NCBI GenBank assembly: GCA_964019695.1
Contig: OZ026524.1
Location: 62,503,066-62,567,065 of the forward strand
Source: Loripinus fragilis
Lineage: Eukaryota; Mollusca; Bivalvia; Lucinida; Lucinidae
Direction: 5' to 3'
Length of the DNA: 64,000 nt
Shown: positions 1-13,056 of the stretch, in pieces
Layout: every line of letters starts with the position of its first letter
Numbering within the stretch: the stretch's first letter is position 1
Notes under the pieces: generated by a model
The model's database searches: none
The model's input: the letters and a program-made list of their open reading frames with translations, nothing else
Told to the model about the DNA's origin: nothing
Made by a program: the position numbers and the translations under genes

Positions 1-479
1 CACCTTGACTTATAACGTTCTCGCAGGTGGACACTTGTTTGACTCGTGTCAGACACGAGAAACCGGGGCTAATCTGGATGCCAAATCATTTGGCTTCTGT
101 TACAGGAATTAAGGCGTGGGTTCCGGTATTTTCTTTGTCTTTCCCGAGGTTTGCAGTTTGTCAGACTTGGCGAACATTGCAGACCCAGACCAGGTGTTGC
201 GTCGTACAGCGTCTGGTCTGACTCTATAATGTTCAGAGATGTGCCTTTTTGGTAAGATGGATAAAATGATATTTGCAGACAGTGATAACCAAGGTCGCAA
301 AAGGTATAAAGTATTTGGGGAAATGCAAAGAATACGAACCCCGGTCCGACATCGCCTTGTATATTTTAGTAGGTAACATTTCATTGAAAAGGTTTGATTG
401 CTTTCAATTTAAACTGTAAGAAATCCAGTATCATGATTTTGGATTTTAATTTTACTTCGACGATCAGCGATGGGCTCAG

Positions 480-1045
480 ACGAGCCAGTGCATCTGCAAG
501 GTCTTGCCAGAGCCTTCGCTGTTCGTATACATAAAATATGGTAGCAGATGAAGACTCAGACCAAAGATTGGCAAAACAATATTATCAAAATTGCAACCAT
601 CAAAATTATCGACAAGCCATTAAGATAATCCACTTAACTCAACAAAAGCGATAATTGGATTATCAAAGTATGTGAACGATTATCAATTATCGATTATTGA
701 TAGTATCGATTATCGACTGACTGAGTGTTTATTGAATGTCGCGTGCCATGAACTTGTCCGACAGTGTATATAACAAACAAACTAAATATTTTCTTTTCAC
801 TGTAGATCATTTTTGTCTTAACAAACATTGTAGACCCTGATGAAATGTCACATTATGCGGCATTTCATCTGGGTCTTCACTGTTTGCAAAAGTACGCGTT
901 AAGGAGTCATCAGTATATACAGATATACGCATATTGTGAAATTAAATGAGCCAGTCAATAAAAGTTTGGTACATTGTGTGAAATGTGAACGCTCAGATGA
1001 GCCTGCGGCCCGTGCATTCTCGTCAGAGTATTTGCTCGTATACAT
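480..1045. repeat. Dispersed hairpin-repeat fragments
   Basis: A mosaic of short repeat pieces. An imperfect hairpin lies at about 823-887: GACCCTGATGAAATG faces CATTTCATCTGGGTC. A related hairpin occurs at 48,755-48,822 and a poorer one at 3,040-3,115. The block at about 890-985 reappears inverted at 2,604-2,705. Fragments of the type 'gagcctgcg...cattctcg' also occur near 43,545 and 47,840. No coding potential was recognised. Confidence 0.6.
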
Positions 1046-1124
1046 GATACAGTAAATATCTTAAAACAATTGAAAGAAGATGCCTTCAAGCATTGTTGTT
1101 TGCTCAACAGCTGTAGCCGCTGGA

Positions 1125-1262
1125 TTATGCATTTGTTTGTTTGTTTTGTTGCTTAACATCCCAGTCAACAGCTATGGCCATGGGGGGACGGTCAGTTCAC
1201 CTAACCACACTTTTTTCTGGACAATCTTGAACAAGCGGTTAATTTTACAGCTCAGATATAGA
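1125..1262 (-). mobile_element. SINE body fragment
   Basis: The stretch from the T-rich run through 'cccagtcaacagctatgg' to 'ggttaattttacagctc' closely matches the body of the complete tRNA-derived SINE at 56,705-57,015, in the same orientation. The tRNA-like head is missing, so this copy is truncated. A short + strand ORF here with a signal-peptide-like start is produced by the repeat and is not called as a gene. Confidence 0.65.
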
Positions 1263-1463
1263 AGGAGTTAGATACATGTAATTAAGCGTACAGACGCAGC
1301 TATCTAGTGGGATTATATGCTTAGGTTTTGATTTAAGTTATTTATTTTCACGCATTAATCATTAAAAAATAATTGTTAACGTCAACGCAAAAAATAGATT
1401 AAACGTTAATACAAAAATTATGAACGTTTTGGTCTCGTCCAACCCAAACATTGTTGTGGGTAC

Positions 1464-1498
1464 TAAAAAGAACCGTCTCATCGAGACGGTTCTTTTGA
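1464..1498. repeat. Perfect short hairpin
   Basis: AAAAGAACCGTCTC, a 3-bp loop, then GAGACGGTTCTTTT. The same module ends the minisatellite at about 17,957-17,990 and recurs in the four-unit array at 54,015-54,620, so it is a dispersed hairpin and not a terminator. Confidence 0.7.
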
Positions 1499-1499
1499 T

Positions 1500-1999
1500 C
1501 ACCAAAAACACCTGTTTAAATTGATAGGTAAGAATATCATTATAGTTTTATTCTCCTAAAATTCCCTTCTCTGCACCTATCATGTATTGTTTAAGCGTTC
1601 TTTAATTTATTATCATAGTGCCTCAAGGTAGCATGTAAAGAAAGATGACCCTCCATGCAAGAAAACGCGATGTTGTTAAATGCGAAAAACAAAGCGCAAA
1701 ACAGCCTCGCATAGGCGCAGTCTGATCTGCGCCTTCGTTATTCGCTCTATCTAAACGAGCGAGACAAGAAATTTCAACATTTAAACTAGCCCCTGTAGCT
1801 GGGCATGCTGGTTTGAGCCTGGATTTGAGCTTGACCTGATAAAACACCACTGAGTCTGCGCTGTGTGAAAGATTCATATTTTTCTTTTTAGTTAATAGCT
1901 TAGCTAAGACCGAGTCTATTTCTTTATACCACCCTTACTGATTTTAGCACGAAAAATCTCAGGATGTGCAAGGTCTACACTGATGTAGGTGGTATAAAA
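1500..1999. other. No gene seen; repeat debris
   Basis: Contains a short palindrome, GGCGCAGtctgATCTGCGCC, near 1,713 and an inverted pair 'tataccaccc' / 'ggtggtata' at about 1,935-1,998. The 84-residue minus-strand frame over 1,623-1,877 is made of dispersed repeat sequence and is not called as a gene. Confidence 0.5.
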
Positions 2000-2095
2000 T
2001 AAATATACCATGTTTGTCCACCTGTACGTAAGATAATCCACTCGCTTAAGCTCGTGGATTATCTCACAGGCGGACAACCAATGGTATAAATATTA
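2000..2095. repeat. Near-palindromic hairpin element, about 95 bp
   Basis: Outer arms TACCATGTTTGTCCACCTGT and ACAGGCGGACAACCAATGGTA, inner arms AGATAATCCAC and GTGGATTATCT, centred on CTTAAG. Only a few positions are unpaired. No long ORF. Confidence 0.7.
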
Positions 2096-2349
2096 CATAG
2101 AAAAAAATAAATAAACAGAAAATGCTAAGTTTCTCTTTCTATCTTTAGCATGACTGTGTTATTTTCATATTTTTTATTCAGTTTCCCTCCACAAATATTC
2201 CAGAGGATTGAAAATCGTGCAGTCAGAAACATGCACTGAAATTCAAACTCGATTTTATTTTCTCTTGGTACTGGCTCGCTCAAATTGGAACATTCAATGT
2301 GCCTTTATGCAGTCTCGCCAGAGCCTTTGCAGCTCATATACATAAAGTA

Positions 2350-3033
2350 GGGACGTAGATGAGGACGATATATAGGCCTGTAGTCCAACAAGATTGCTGT
2401 GCATGCAAGTTTCAAGAGTGACGTACTCAAGTACCTAAACATTATGAACTTGCGCGCCTTTAAAATACGTGGTGCATGTAAGTTAGGCGAGGAAACGGTT
2501 TGGGGCGAAACGTCCTGGATTCGTCCTGCTATGTCCCCGGTCCCAAGGAGGAGTAGCATACAAATGACTGGTGCATAAAATGTATTTCTTTCTATGAGGC
2601 TCATGTTTCACACAATGTACCAAAATTTTATTGACTGGCTCATTTAATTTCACAATATGTGTATATCTGTATATACTGATGACTCCATAACACGTACGTA
2701 TTTTAAAGATGAGGACGTAGATGATGACGATATATAGGCCTGTAGTCCAACTAGATTGCTGTGCATGCAAGTTTCAAGAGTGACGTACTCAAGTACCTAA
2801 ACATTATGAACTTGCAAGCCTTTAAAATACGTGGCGATTTTTGCTGTATGCAAACTGTTTAGACCCAGATTAGACATGACAGAACTTCTTATTCATACTA
2901 GGGGCGAAACGACTAGGGGAGGAAATGGTTTGGGGCGAAACGTCCTGGATTCGTCCTGCTATGTCCCTGGTCCCAAGGAGGTGTAGCATACAAATGACTG
3001 GTGCATAACATGTATTTCTTTCTATGAAGCTCA
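2350..3033. repeat. Imperfect tandem duplication, two units
   Basis: Unit 1 (about 2,350-2,604) and unit 2 (about 2,711-3,033) share two blocks: 'gacgatatataggcctgtag' to 'aaaatacgtgg', and 'ggtttggggcgaaacgtcct' to 'tttctttctatga'. Unit 2 carries about 70 bp of extra sequence between the blocks. The spacer 2,604-2,705 is the inverted copy of 890-985. The similar 'HRKKY' peptides encoded on the minus strand reflect the duplication and are not taken as a gene. Confidence 0.75.
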
Positions 3034-5229
3034 CCTAGGTTTAAGAAAACATTGCATATCCAGACGAAATGCCGTATTACGTGTTTTTTTTTATCTGTGT
3101 CGTCATTGTTTGTAAAAAACATACTGTTAATCAGGATGGATCCTGAACAAATTCGACATTTTTGGTTGACCTGGTCCAATTATCAGCAGCATTCCCGCTA
3201 TGCATTTTTTCATAAATATATTATAGTTTTAAAAAATATCCCCTGTGATCCCTTAAAACACAGCTACATCATACTTAATGTAGCAATATCGTTGGGAGAA
3301 TCCATTGAATGACAAGGGTTAAATACATATTTCAGTGTTTGTTTGTCCACGAAGTATTTTCTTACCAGGTATGTGGTAGCCTTTTAATATACGTAACTGG
3401 CCCGAGGCATTATGCACATTGCTTTGCGGAAGCAATATCAAAAGATATGATCTTACAACTTTTATCCTACATTTCCTGGGTTGAATCAGTCCTGAGAAGA
3501 GGATTATATGTCTTGTCCAAGGACACGACGAAGTGCCTCCAAGCAACCCCTAGACAAAAACATCTATTTACAAACCACAAAGCTCAAAACAAGTTTTGTA
3601 ACAAGTAAGAGGTAAGTAGTTTTCTCTTGACCAGGTATCCTGTCCTCGCTAATAAAATTAAAGGGATTTATATAATATTGTCTATTGGGTGTAAGGACTA
3701 TTTTGGTTGTTATGGATATGAGAATCTTTGATAAAAAATAATTTGGTTTCCGTCTTTCAATGGAAGAGGGAATGGAAGAGGGTACCAGTCTCCTACAAAT
3801 ATTTGATTGGTCGATTCAATCCTGCGTGAGTGACGTATTCACTCGAGCGATACCGCGATGAATTTACTAGCGTTTCATTGGTTGAAAAAACAACGCAGAT
3901 ATCGTGGGAAGTTTGCGTAGGTCGCATGTCTGGTTGGCTTAAAAATCTTCGCACCACTTTCGCAGGCAACCGCGTGGCCTACGCCTGCGATAGGCGTGCG
4001 AAGGCAACGCGGAGTCTGTGCACGTGCGAGGACAACTCGTTAACGATCGCCACTGTATCTAATTTACACAAGCAACTATCAATATAGGGTACTGAAGTAC
4101 ACTGCAATGTGAAATAAAACAATGTTTTCAAAAGCAGATAACTACATGAACGAGGGATGTTTTCAGTCAGCTTCTCAGTGTGGTAAATATCCATATATTG
4201 GTGAGTCATATCTGCAAAAATGTTTGATATTGCTTTATATTCTTTGAAATACTGAGGCTGCCATTTTGGTTAAAATCCTCCTTGATGCTACATTTTCTGG
4301 CATTCCATTGACAGAGTCGTTTTTGCATGAACGAATACATAGCGAAAATTTATACGAAAATCATTGGTAACATTTTTTTCTGGTCCCTTTGATGTTCATT
4401 TGCAAAAAATACAGCTAGTTTAAAAAATTTCCATATCTAACCTCACTCATAAAGTACTCCCAAGTACATCATTTGAAATAAGAAAATCACTTAAAAGAAT
4501 GCCATCTCACACTGAAATGGATCAGACAAAATACCGCGTTTCATCGATGTTTGCATTTGGATGCGTTTTTTGGACATTGTTACACGGATTTACATGTACA
4601 TAATCTGGCTGGCTAATTTCAGACAATAAAATTATAGGAAACGAATATGGTATGCCACTCAGATGAGATACTCTTAGATACTTGGTTTCTGTTTAACTGG
4701 TCTGCTGCCTATGCACTGTGTGTATTGAAACTTCGATACAATCAAAATTGTCCTTTCCTGGTACAAAGCCACATTTCCGATTTTCAAGAACCGTGCGTAT
4801 TTTAGCGTTACGTCCATTGCTTTAAACGACTTCAACGTAAGAGGGGGTAACGTAAATAAACCGTTTGCACGAGAAATCGGTAGCGTTAAAAATTTGTATC
4901 GTTATAGCAGATAAAGGGGAAATGATTCAGAAAACTATGGATATGTGATTCATGCATGTTATATGTTTGTTTTAAAAAATACAGCTTGCCTTTCTACCTT
5001 TGTTAAAATGAGTCTTTACAATTCGGAGGAAAATATGTGCAGTGTATATAAGTGTGCTTATTAAAAAGTGTGTAACTTATTAAATTTGGAAAGATAAAAT
5101 AATATTTCATACACCATTATAACGGCGACGCTTTGATCTTTCGTTTGGCATATGGCATAAGATCTTAACGCGTTTGTGGATGGAGTTATGAATGGGTTTT
5201 CATTACATATTGAACCCCCCTCGTACTGT
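3034..5229. other. No gene recognised
   Basis: AT-rich DNA. Near 3,510-3,545 is a 'tcttgtccaaggacacgacg' module similar to the one in the inverted repeat at 14,117, probably SINE-derived. A more GC-rich patch at about 3,830-4,060 gives an 85-residue frame with no recognised domain. Nothing else can be supported. Confidence 0.4.
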
Positions 5230-5784
5230 TATTATATGACTTTTGGGTTACTGTAAAGGCGGCGCCTCATGAATGCGTAATTAGGACTGGTCAACCTTAG
5301 ACATAGGTAAAAGCTGAAAATGAGGCTTGGTTTTATTCAAACGTAACTGTATCATCTTGCGTCATTACCTCAGTATAAACGCAAAAACACATTATTTAGT
5401 CCTTAAAACATCAGCAAAATAACTGCATCCGAAAATGTCTATCTAACTTAAGCATAGAGGCATACATTGTGGACCCAGATCAGACTGCTCCTACAGGGTC
5501 CACACTGTTTGTTTATGAGGCTTCAAATATTTTAGTGGACGACAACATACATACATCCTGTATTTATGCACTTTAAGGGTTAATAAATGTAAGTTCAGTG
5601 TGTATACGGTTAGGATTTTCATGAAATGCACGCACGTTTGCGCGGCACAAACAACTTATTAATTCTTCACCAAACTATAAATAGAATCTGATTTCCCTTG
5701 TTTAGCAGATGAAATAGCCGAACCACGCCCTGATATGAATATTAAAGTTGCCGCCTTTACAGTAAGCGAAAAGTCTATTAATAT
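5230..5784 (+). mobile_element. MITE family A, copy 1
   Basis: A non-autonomous DNA transposon of about 555 bp. The terminal inverted repeat reads roughly TATTATATGACTTTT..., with the strongest part CTGTAAAGGCGGC at the left end and GCCGCCTTTACAG at the right. It holds a hairpin core at about 5,465-5,512 (GTGGACCCAGATCAGACTGC). Copies at 12,478-13,043 (inverted relative to this one) and 54,684-55,214 match it along most of the length. No ORF; superfamily not assigned. Confidence 0.85.
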
Positions 5785-5864
5785 GCCCGTGTCGTCTAGA
5801 CTATCCACGATGGAAAACACCCTGGGAAGAATGTGAGAGCAGACGTCACAAACATTGAACTAGA

Positions 5865-7585
5865 TAATACTGAGTTTAACAAAAGGTTAATAGATATTGA
5901 GATATTTTGCCAGAATAACAGCGACAGTTTTTGATGATATAAACTGGAAAAAATGAGAAATTTACCAAACAAATATCTGACCTCAAAACAAATAATTTCC
6001 TTGAAATATCAGAATAAAAAGATAAAAATAAACATGGCGATTGATCGAGTTCACAGACTCGGTGCTGGACGGAGGTACTCGGACAAACCAAGACAGATTG
6101 TTGTAAAGTTTGAAAGTTTCACTGATCGCGAGACGATTCGAAAGGCTGGCATGGTCCTGAACAACCGACCAAACATATAGAGCGCGTGAACAATTTTCCA
6201 GGGAAATCGAGAACCGTAGAAAAGTATTATATTCTGCTATGTACAGATTAAAGCAAACCCACAAAATCGTGTCAGTTTAGTGTCGGACAAACTTTATGCG
6301 AACTGTCAATTATACATACGAGAAAATGATTCAGAATTTAGACCCCCCACCACAACGAACATCCCACTCTAAACCAACTAGACAAACTACCTCTTTCAAC
6401 TAGCGGTGGCCTGAACCGCAATCCTCACCAGCGTTGGCATACCGCTTCAGCACACAAGCTACGGCTTACCAGACACTACGCCGCCAAGATTTTACAACCA
6501 GTACCAACATACAGGGCCCAGACCTGTAATTGATATTCCATAGACATCCATGGTAGCTTTTAAGTAATCTGTGGTACTCACAACTCTTCAATCACAATGA
6601 GGCTGCCATAGAATTACAGATTGGACCTAGGTTAATCAATAAACAGGAATGAGATACCCTGGTGACCGCCATGTTTTACCACTTTTTGGCCGCTGAAGGT
6701 GGGCACCCTACATGAGAGTAAAATTCCATTGAAAACATACCAGAATGCAAGGTCCTTTTTTTCTAAGCCACACCAGTAAAGTTAATCAACAATAACAATG
6801 AGATGTTTTAAAAAGTACAACAAAGATATACCCGTTTTATAAATACAATATATTTCCCATAATCTTATTATTGACCAATCACGAAACACCTTACAACTTG
6901 AATATTGTGCTGATCTTCCACCCACCTTTTGAGCCAATCACTGCCCTATTTACAATTACAGGTCTGTGACCTACAATAAGTACTCCTGTCTATCGGACAC
7001 TTCACATGAAAATGCGAGTGGTTATTTTACGCTTACCAGGACAAAAACACAAAACTCTATCGCCACTGAGCGAAGGAGAGTCACCAAAAAAGCAAAAACA
7101 GGTCAAATTCACGTGACCGAGACAACACCCTACGCAAACAGATCACTGATAATCCGACTGGCAAGGACGCAGAACCGCGCAGCAACAGTAACAGGGACAA
7201 TGTAGAATCAATGGACGCCAACGTGAAGAGAACAGACACCACGAGAACCGATATTGACAAATAGGATAGCGTCGGAGGTCATTTTTGGAATGAAATTAGT
7301 ACGCCGCCTCAGACAAATTACATTAAAATGCTTTTTCAAATTTTCACTTGTTAACTTTAAATGTTTGTGGCCTAAAAGCAAAAACTGTGTTCCCCGAATT
7401 TACCAACTTAGTTTATGAACACGACATTATCGGTTTACATAAAACAAAACCAATCAAATTGATGATATTGATTTAAAAGGCTATAATTTATATTATAAAC
7501 ACCAAAAAAACATTTCGAGCAACGATCAGGTGGTATCGCGTTAGCATAAAAGCAGTATTTGACATCTTATATTACAAATATTCAT
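5865..7585 (+). mobile_element. Non-LTR retrotransposon remnant: ORF1 and start of ORF2
   Basis: A degraded LINE. The frame at about 5,953-6,345 includes IDRVHRLG..., PRQIVVKFESFTDRETIRKA and, after a shift, VSLVSDKLYANCQLY, which is the pattern of L1-type ORF1 RNA-binding proteins (RRM-like then C-terminal domain). At 7,345-7,480 the peptide LTLNVCGLKAKTVFPEF, then HDIIGL, matches the N-terminus of the AP-endonuclease domain of LINE ORF2. Frameshifts and stops break both ORFs. Reverse transcriptase is absent: the element is cut off near 7,585 where Penelope-like sequence begins. An interval at about 6,532-6,963 may be a later insertion. Clade not assigned. Confidence 0.75.
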
Positions 7586-7589
7586 TGAT

Positions 7590-8830
7590 GAATTACATAC
7601 AATAAAAGAGTTAAATGTTTATTTTGACAATATGGTAAGTCAAAAATACGCTTCAGAGCTCAAACTTAATAAAGCTAATACCTCTGATACCGAAGCCGCG
7701 TTTTTAGACTTGCATTTGTCAATTTCTAATGATATTGTTTCTACAAAAAATTATGATAAACGTAACGACTTTGATTTTGAAATTGTCAAGTTCCCATTTT
7801 TAGATGGTGATGTTCCTCGCTCTACATCCTATGGAGTCTATATCTCTCAACTCATTCGTTTGGCTAGAGGTATCTAGAGTATCTAGCCATGTTGCTGACT
7901 TCAACACTCGCAATAAATTGTTAACTCAGAAACTTCTTAAACAATGCTATTGGTATCAGAAACTTCGCAAAACCTTTTCTAAATTTTATAGACGATACTA
8001 TGATTTGATATCTAAATTACAAATTGGTCTTAAATCTCTCTTTCTGAACCTGAATTCTATGGTGACTTGGTGTATAAATTGAAAAAGTATGTTGGCTCTA
8101 ATAATTTTTAAGCGCTGTTCATTAAAATAATATCCCATTATAAAAGATTGGCTATAACATTAATGTATTGCAACAGACTGCATTCTTGGTTGTCAACCCA
8201 ATTACGGTTGGCAACTTTGCTTTCCTCTTAATTGCACGCCGGAGGGTCGGACCTCAAACTCTATGACCGTTCCGACTTAAAGACTTATCTATTGATGAGA
8301 TGGTAGGGGCCTGATGCTTTGGCTGTTGTCAGGCCCATCGGGGTTTACCTGTTGGATTTCTTTTGCTCCAGTATTCATTTTTATGTACTGTTTAGTCCTT
8401 ACCTTCGCTTTATCTGATTTATATGTTCTAGGATATGATGCATTGATAAGTAAGGGGTCTTTCATGGAAACCAAACATCTATGTGTCTTGATCCACATCT
8501 GAAATAAGGGTGAGGTTGGCGCCATGAAACCAGTTTAAGTCCTCCAGTAAATATTTTTACTGACCGTTACGAGGCGGTGCTTCTTTTGTGGATCATTTAT
8601 GTTTTTTTGTCTTGTTTTTGTCATGCTTTCGTGCCCGTCTGTTCATTGATGCCTTGTGGTCACCTGCTGGGAAAGGGCTGACCTCTTGACTCTCGTTAGT
8701 GATGTCTAATTGTGAAGTTGTCACTTTCCCATTGGTATCCTTGGTCAGATGTGGTGCTTGATTGTATCGATTCCTGATCTTTGCCCTCTTTCTTCTCTTT
8801 CTTACTTTCAAAATTATTTTCATCAAAAGG
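7590..8830 (+). mobile_element. Penelope-like retroelement, 3' half (copy A)
   Basis: The frame from 7,595 reads YFDNMVSQKYASELKLNKAN, then TSDTEAAFLDLHLS, FPFLDGDVPRSTSYGVYISQ and, after a frameshift near 7,870, LLTQKLLKQCYWYQKLRKTF. This is the region downstream of the reverse-transcriptase active site, and it is collinear with the fuller copy at 29,755-31,800. A 3' tail of about 650 bp follows and ends in 'gattgtatcgattcctgatc', the piece found as solo fragments elsewhere in the window. The N-terminal half and catalytic motifs are missing. Assignment to Penelope-like elements is from remembered family sequence and could be wrong in detail. Confidence 0.7.
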
Positions 8831-11800
8831 TAACTTTGCTACTGTCAAAGAACAAATCTGAAATAAGATATTCAACATTTTGTAAATTATACTATGCACA
8901 CATATTATTTAACATTCTGCTCGTTTCCTCGAACAGAGCAGAATAGAATACTTGTCTAGGCGGTAATAGCATTAACAAAGGTTGTGCAGTATATTATTAC
9001 TCAGTCACGCTCCGACTGAGAATAAGCAGGTATTACAATAGCAAACGAAGTGTGGTGTAAAATCAGTTCTAAGGCGGCTTTACAGACGTGAGCAACACAC
9101 AAAACTGTGTATAGATTCGAGCAAGAGATCTTGCCGTGTTGATTTGCACGTCGTCATTTTTATGTGATATACTGCATTGTATCAATCACAGCAAGTTTTA
9201 GCCAAACAAAAAAGAAAAAAGGTTGGTGTTATGTGGGCTGGACAGGAGGTACTTCGGCAATTAGAAGATCTAAGGATTAAGTAAGCTGTGTTACTGGCGG
9301 GGCTTTTACAAGCATTTCTTAAATAGATCTCATCAAGGTCTACAACGTCCTTCCATGCCACGCTGCTCGTTTGCCTACATTTAAGCGCGCCAACATGCAA
9401 ACTGTGTTTGTTTTCTTTGATAGAAGTTAAGAATAGACTGCACAATTGACAATAGAGGCATATTATAAAGGTATCCTGTACATTTGTAAGAAATGATTTC
9501 TTTAAGAGATATTTGAATGAAAGACTTAAAGTATACATGGCAAATTAGATTTGCATAAGTGTGTCATTAAGTTAATGCACATTTTTTAAACTTTGCATGT
9601 GCAGCTATCATTGGTGACAATGTTGATAGGAAGAAGAGTGCCATCTTAATGCTGAACATTTAGCATTTTGCGTGTGTTTTTTTTTCTATGCCCTTGCAAG
9701 TTTACAACTCATTCTAATGTTAAGTACAAATATGCATGTTAATCTTTGTTATTAATGATTACAATTGCCATGTTTGTAAGGTTCCTGTAATATTTTATCA
9801 ACGTTACATTCTGTTTAGTGGAAATTAGCATCAGGTATATAAACATGTATTGCTAAAAAAATCATATCTGATCTCTTGATTTTTTTTAAAAAAATTCACG
9901 TTTCTATCCAGCATTTTAAAAGACATCGTAAAATCTATTTGACAATAACTTGAATGTCACCTGTTAGAATTTGGCAAGACATACTTTTGGCTTAAAACGT
10001 CTTTATTTTAATTGGTATCGAAGTAGTAACTGACCTATTTCCTTGTATATGATAATATTTAATGTGACTATTGCCATAATGTAAAACTCAACACTATAAC
10101 AAAATTGCCATATTTCCATGGAAATGTTTCTTATCAATAAAGCATTTCCTTAGATTGTATTATTGGTTGAGCAAGTGATCCGAAGTACTAACTTGATGTG
10201 ATGGAAGGTTTTGCTGATTGAACAACGAATGCTATGCTGAACAGAAACTAAAATCAACTTTTATGCTTCTGTAATGTGTCACCATATGCATATACAGCTA
10301 ACAGTTAGGATACAAATTGATTTAGAGAAATCTCTTTAAACAATAACTGATTACATACACTTTAAATAACTGACATGTTTTATTTCAATTCACCTTGGAA
10401 TTCTTCAGATAAATATTACAGAACTCTAAACTTAACATAATATATTAGCTTTTCTGGCTATGATATATTGTCTTTGGCAACATTTTTGATAAACATATGG
10501 TCTGATGATATATTTTATAAGGTAATATATGTTATATTTACAAATTTGACAGAAATTGGGAATGGATCCTTCTAAGTATTGTTACTTGAGTTCTATCAGT
10601 TCCTTCGTTTATGAGTTTTAAAATCTAAAATTTTGGGCGAATCATTTTTGTAGATATTAAAAGTTCAAATATATACTATTTTGCTTATGTAAATGTACAT
10701 GGATAATAAATAGGAACTTAATACAAACTGATAGATCCTTTTTTAGACCGACTTGTATCTTGATATCTATTTATCTGTGCTTAAGTCAGTTTTTAGATGA
10801 AATAAAATACCCGTAGACGTATAATATAAGGAATAAAGCAATGTATAAATACGGTTTTGAAAGTTGTAATATACGTTACATAATGTCATACAAGCTACAA
10901 AATAAAAATTTACACCAGAAACGCTGCTTAGTATATCCCTTTCACTCTTATTTATCAACAGAATGCTCATATATGATGTTTAAAGGTTTTCATATATAAT
11001 TTCATGCTAAACAATAGGGTAAAAATATTCTGACCTTATTCAACGTTTTATTGGGGGTCATCATATTTAAAACTTTATAACTCTTAAAGTATTTGTGATA
11101 AAACAAACTGTTTGCAGTTATAGAATGGTACATAACTTGTCTTTTGGAACATATATTTAAAACATGAAAGCTAATTGAGAAGCTTATCGAATGATATTAT
11201 TTAACAGAATTCCAATGCTTTTATAGGGAGTAATTTAAATAGTAACATAAATGACATTATAATGGGCCAAAACACTTTTACAAACATAAATATATGTAAG
11301 GAATGAAATTTTCTTGTATATTACATGAATGTTTGGCTAATCTAAAAAATGTAGGGTAACGTAGTTAACACGCTTTAACAGCCAAACACCCCAACCGCCA
11401 GAGAACTAACATGTTTCAAAACGCTTAGCCAGAAACATACATTTATGCTAACATCTGATTTTAGTCGCAAGGCACACGCAAATTTCCAGAATTATATTTA
11501 TGTACGCAATATATTTTTCCTGCACATTGACGTCAAATCGTCATCAATTTCATGTAAAGTTGAAGTCCTTATTAAATCAAGTTTTCATTTTTTGTGATTT
11601 TAAAGACGTTTTCTCCCGATTTCAACGGAACAAACAACAAAAATACGATTATTATAGGTGTAAATAGACCTACCACATATAAGCTCTTTGATCCTTGTGA
11701 AAAGACGGTATCACATTTGGTGACGTCAATACTGCAAGGAAAAATATAAACATCTTTTTCCTTAAACTTCATATATTTTTCTAGTTGAAAATCGATCAAA

Positions 11801-11833
11801 AAACACTTTTACCAAACAAACACACACGGGACC
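8831..11833. other. No gene recognised (3 kb, AT-rich)
   Basis: Apart from a minus-strand frame of 118 codons at 9,182-9,538 with no recognised domain, this stretch has only short frames. No clear repeat or inverted structure was seen by eye, so it may be old, unconstrained intergenic DNA or intron. Confidence 0.4.
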
Positions 11834-12420
11834 TCAAAGGAGTGCGTGCATTAAGGGGCTATTTTGGCCCCCTATAGAGCCAAAAACTGAAAGTTGCTTT
11901 TCACCAATTTCATCTTATTGGTTTATTTGAAGAATAGCCAAAGTGTAAAATTCTGGCATTTATTTTACTTTTACTGGTTGCTATGGTAACCAAAATGTCC
12001 GACAAAGTATGCGTAAAATAGAGAAATTGCCATTTTAGTCAAATTTGAGACTTTTGGAGACCGATTTTTTAAGAATTAGATATCAGCACAAGCAAATACC
12101 AAAAAACGCTTTTAATATATTGTGTGCCGTGATAATTCTCATCATCTGTTACAATAGTTTTATGGTATTTGCTTGTGCTCTATATTAATTCTTCTGTTAC
12201 ATGTCTCAAATTTGCTCCAAAATGGTAATTTTCCTACTTTCAGCCTATTTGGCGGCCATTTTTTTACCATAGCAACCGTAAAAGTCGAATCAATACCAGA
12301 CCTTTACACTTTGGCTATTGTTCTAATAAACTAATAAGAAGAAACTTGTGAAGAGCAACTTTTATTTTTTGACCTAATAAGGGGGCAAAAATAGCCTCTT
12401 AATGCACATACCCCTTTCGA
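11834..12420. mobile_element. Fold-back element with about 250-bp arms
   Basis: The left arm begins GTGCATTAAGGGGCTATTTT near 11,848 and runs to 'cagcacaagcaaatacca' near 12,101. The right arm, from about 12,160, returns the same blocks inverted (TGGTATTTGCTTGTGCTC, CCATAGCAACCGTAAAAG, CACTTTGGCTATTGTTCTA) to CTTAATGCAC near 12,405. Similarity may extend outward through 'aaaggggt'. The arms are visibly diverged. No coding capacity; a non-autonomous fold-back or MITE-type element. Confidence 0.85.
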
Positions 12421-12477
12421 CACAGGGGCCTACACTATAATGAGCTATGTTCATGTAAGTACCGAATTCTCTTATGT

Positions 12478-13043
12478 ATTAATAGACTTTTCGCTTACTG
12501 AAAAGACGGCAACTTTAATATTCATGCCTGGGCGTGGTTCGGCTATTTCATCTGCTAAACAAGGGAAATCAGGTTTTATTTATAATTTGGTGAAGAATTA
12601 ATAAGTTGTTGGGCCGGGCAAACGTGCGTGCATTTCATGAAAATCCCAGCCGTATACTCGCTGAACTCACGTTTATAAACCCTTAAAGCGCATAATCACA
12701 ACATGTATGTTTCTGTCGTCCACTAAAATATTTGAAGCCTCAGATACAAACAGTGTGGACCCAGATCAGACTGCTCCTGTAGGAGCAGTCTGATCTGTGC
12801 CCATACTGTTTGCCTCTACGCTTATCATGTTTGATAGATATTTTCGGATGCAGTTATTTTGCTGGCGTTTTAAGGTTTAAATAATGTGTTTTGCGTCTAT
12901 ACTGAGGTAATGGCGCAAGATGATACAGTTACTTTTCAATAAAACCACGCTTCATTTTCAGCTTTTGCCTATGTCTAAGGTTGACCAGTCCTAATTACGC
13001 ATTCACGAGGTGCCGCCTTTACAGTAAGCAAAAAGTCATATAA
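12478..13043 (-). mobile_element. MITE family A, copy 2
   Basis: Inverted relative to the copy at 5,230-5,784 and matching it along most of its length. Its internal hairpin at about 12,750-12,812 is particularly good: GGAGCAGTCTGATCTG faces CAGATCAGACTGCTCC. Its terminal GCCGCCTTTACAGTAAGC ends about 13 bp before the acceptor of the receptor-like exon at 13,057, so it forms the end of the intron upstream of that exon. Confidence 0.85.
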
Positions 13044-13056
13044 TACTGCATTTTAG

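Noticed and set aside
1080..1271. Small ORF with signal-peptide-like start
   Set aside because: Most of it lies in a SINE body fragment; considered and dropped as a possible first exon of the receptor-like gene.
9182..9538. 118-codon minus-strand ORF
   Set aside because: No recognised motif and ordinary composition; could still be an exon but cannot be supported.
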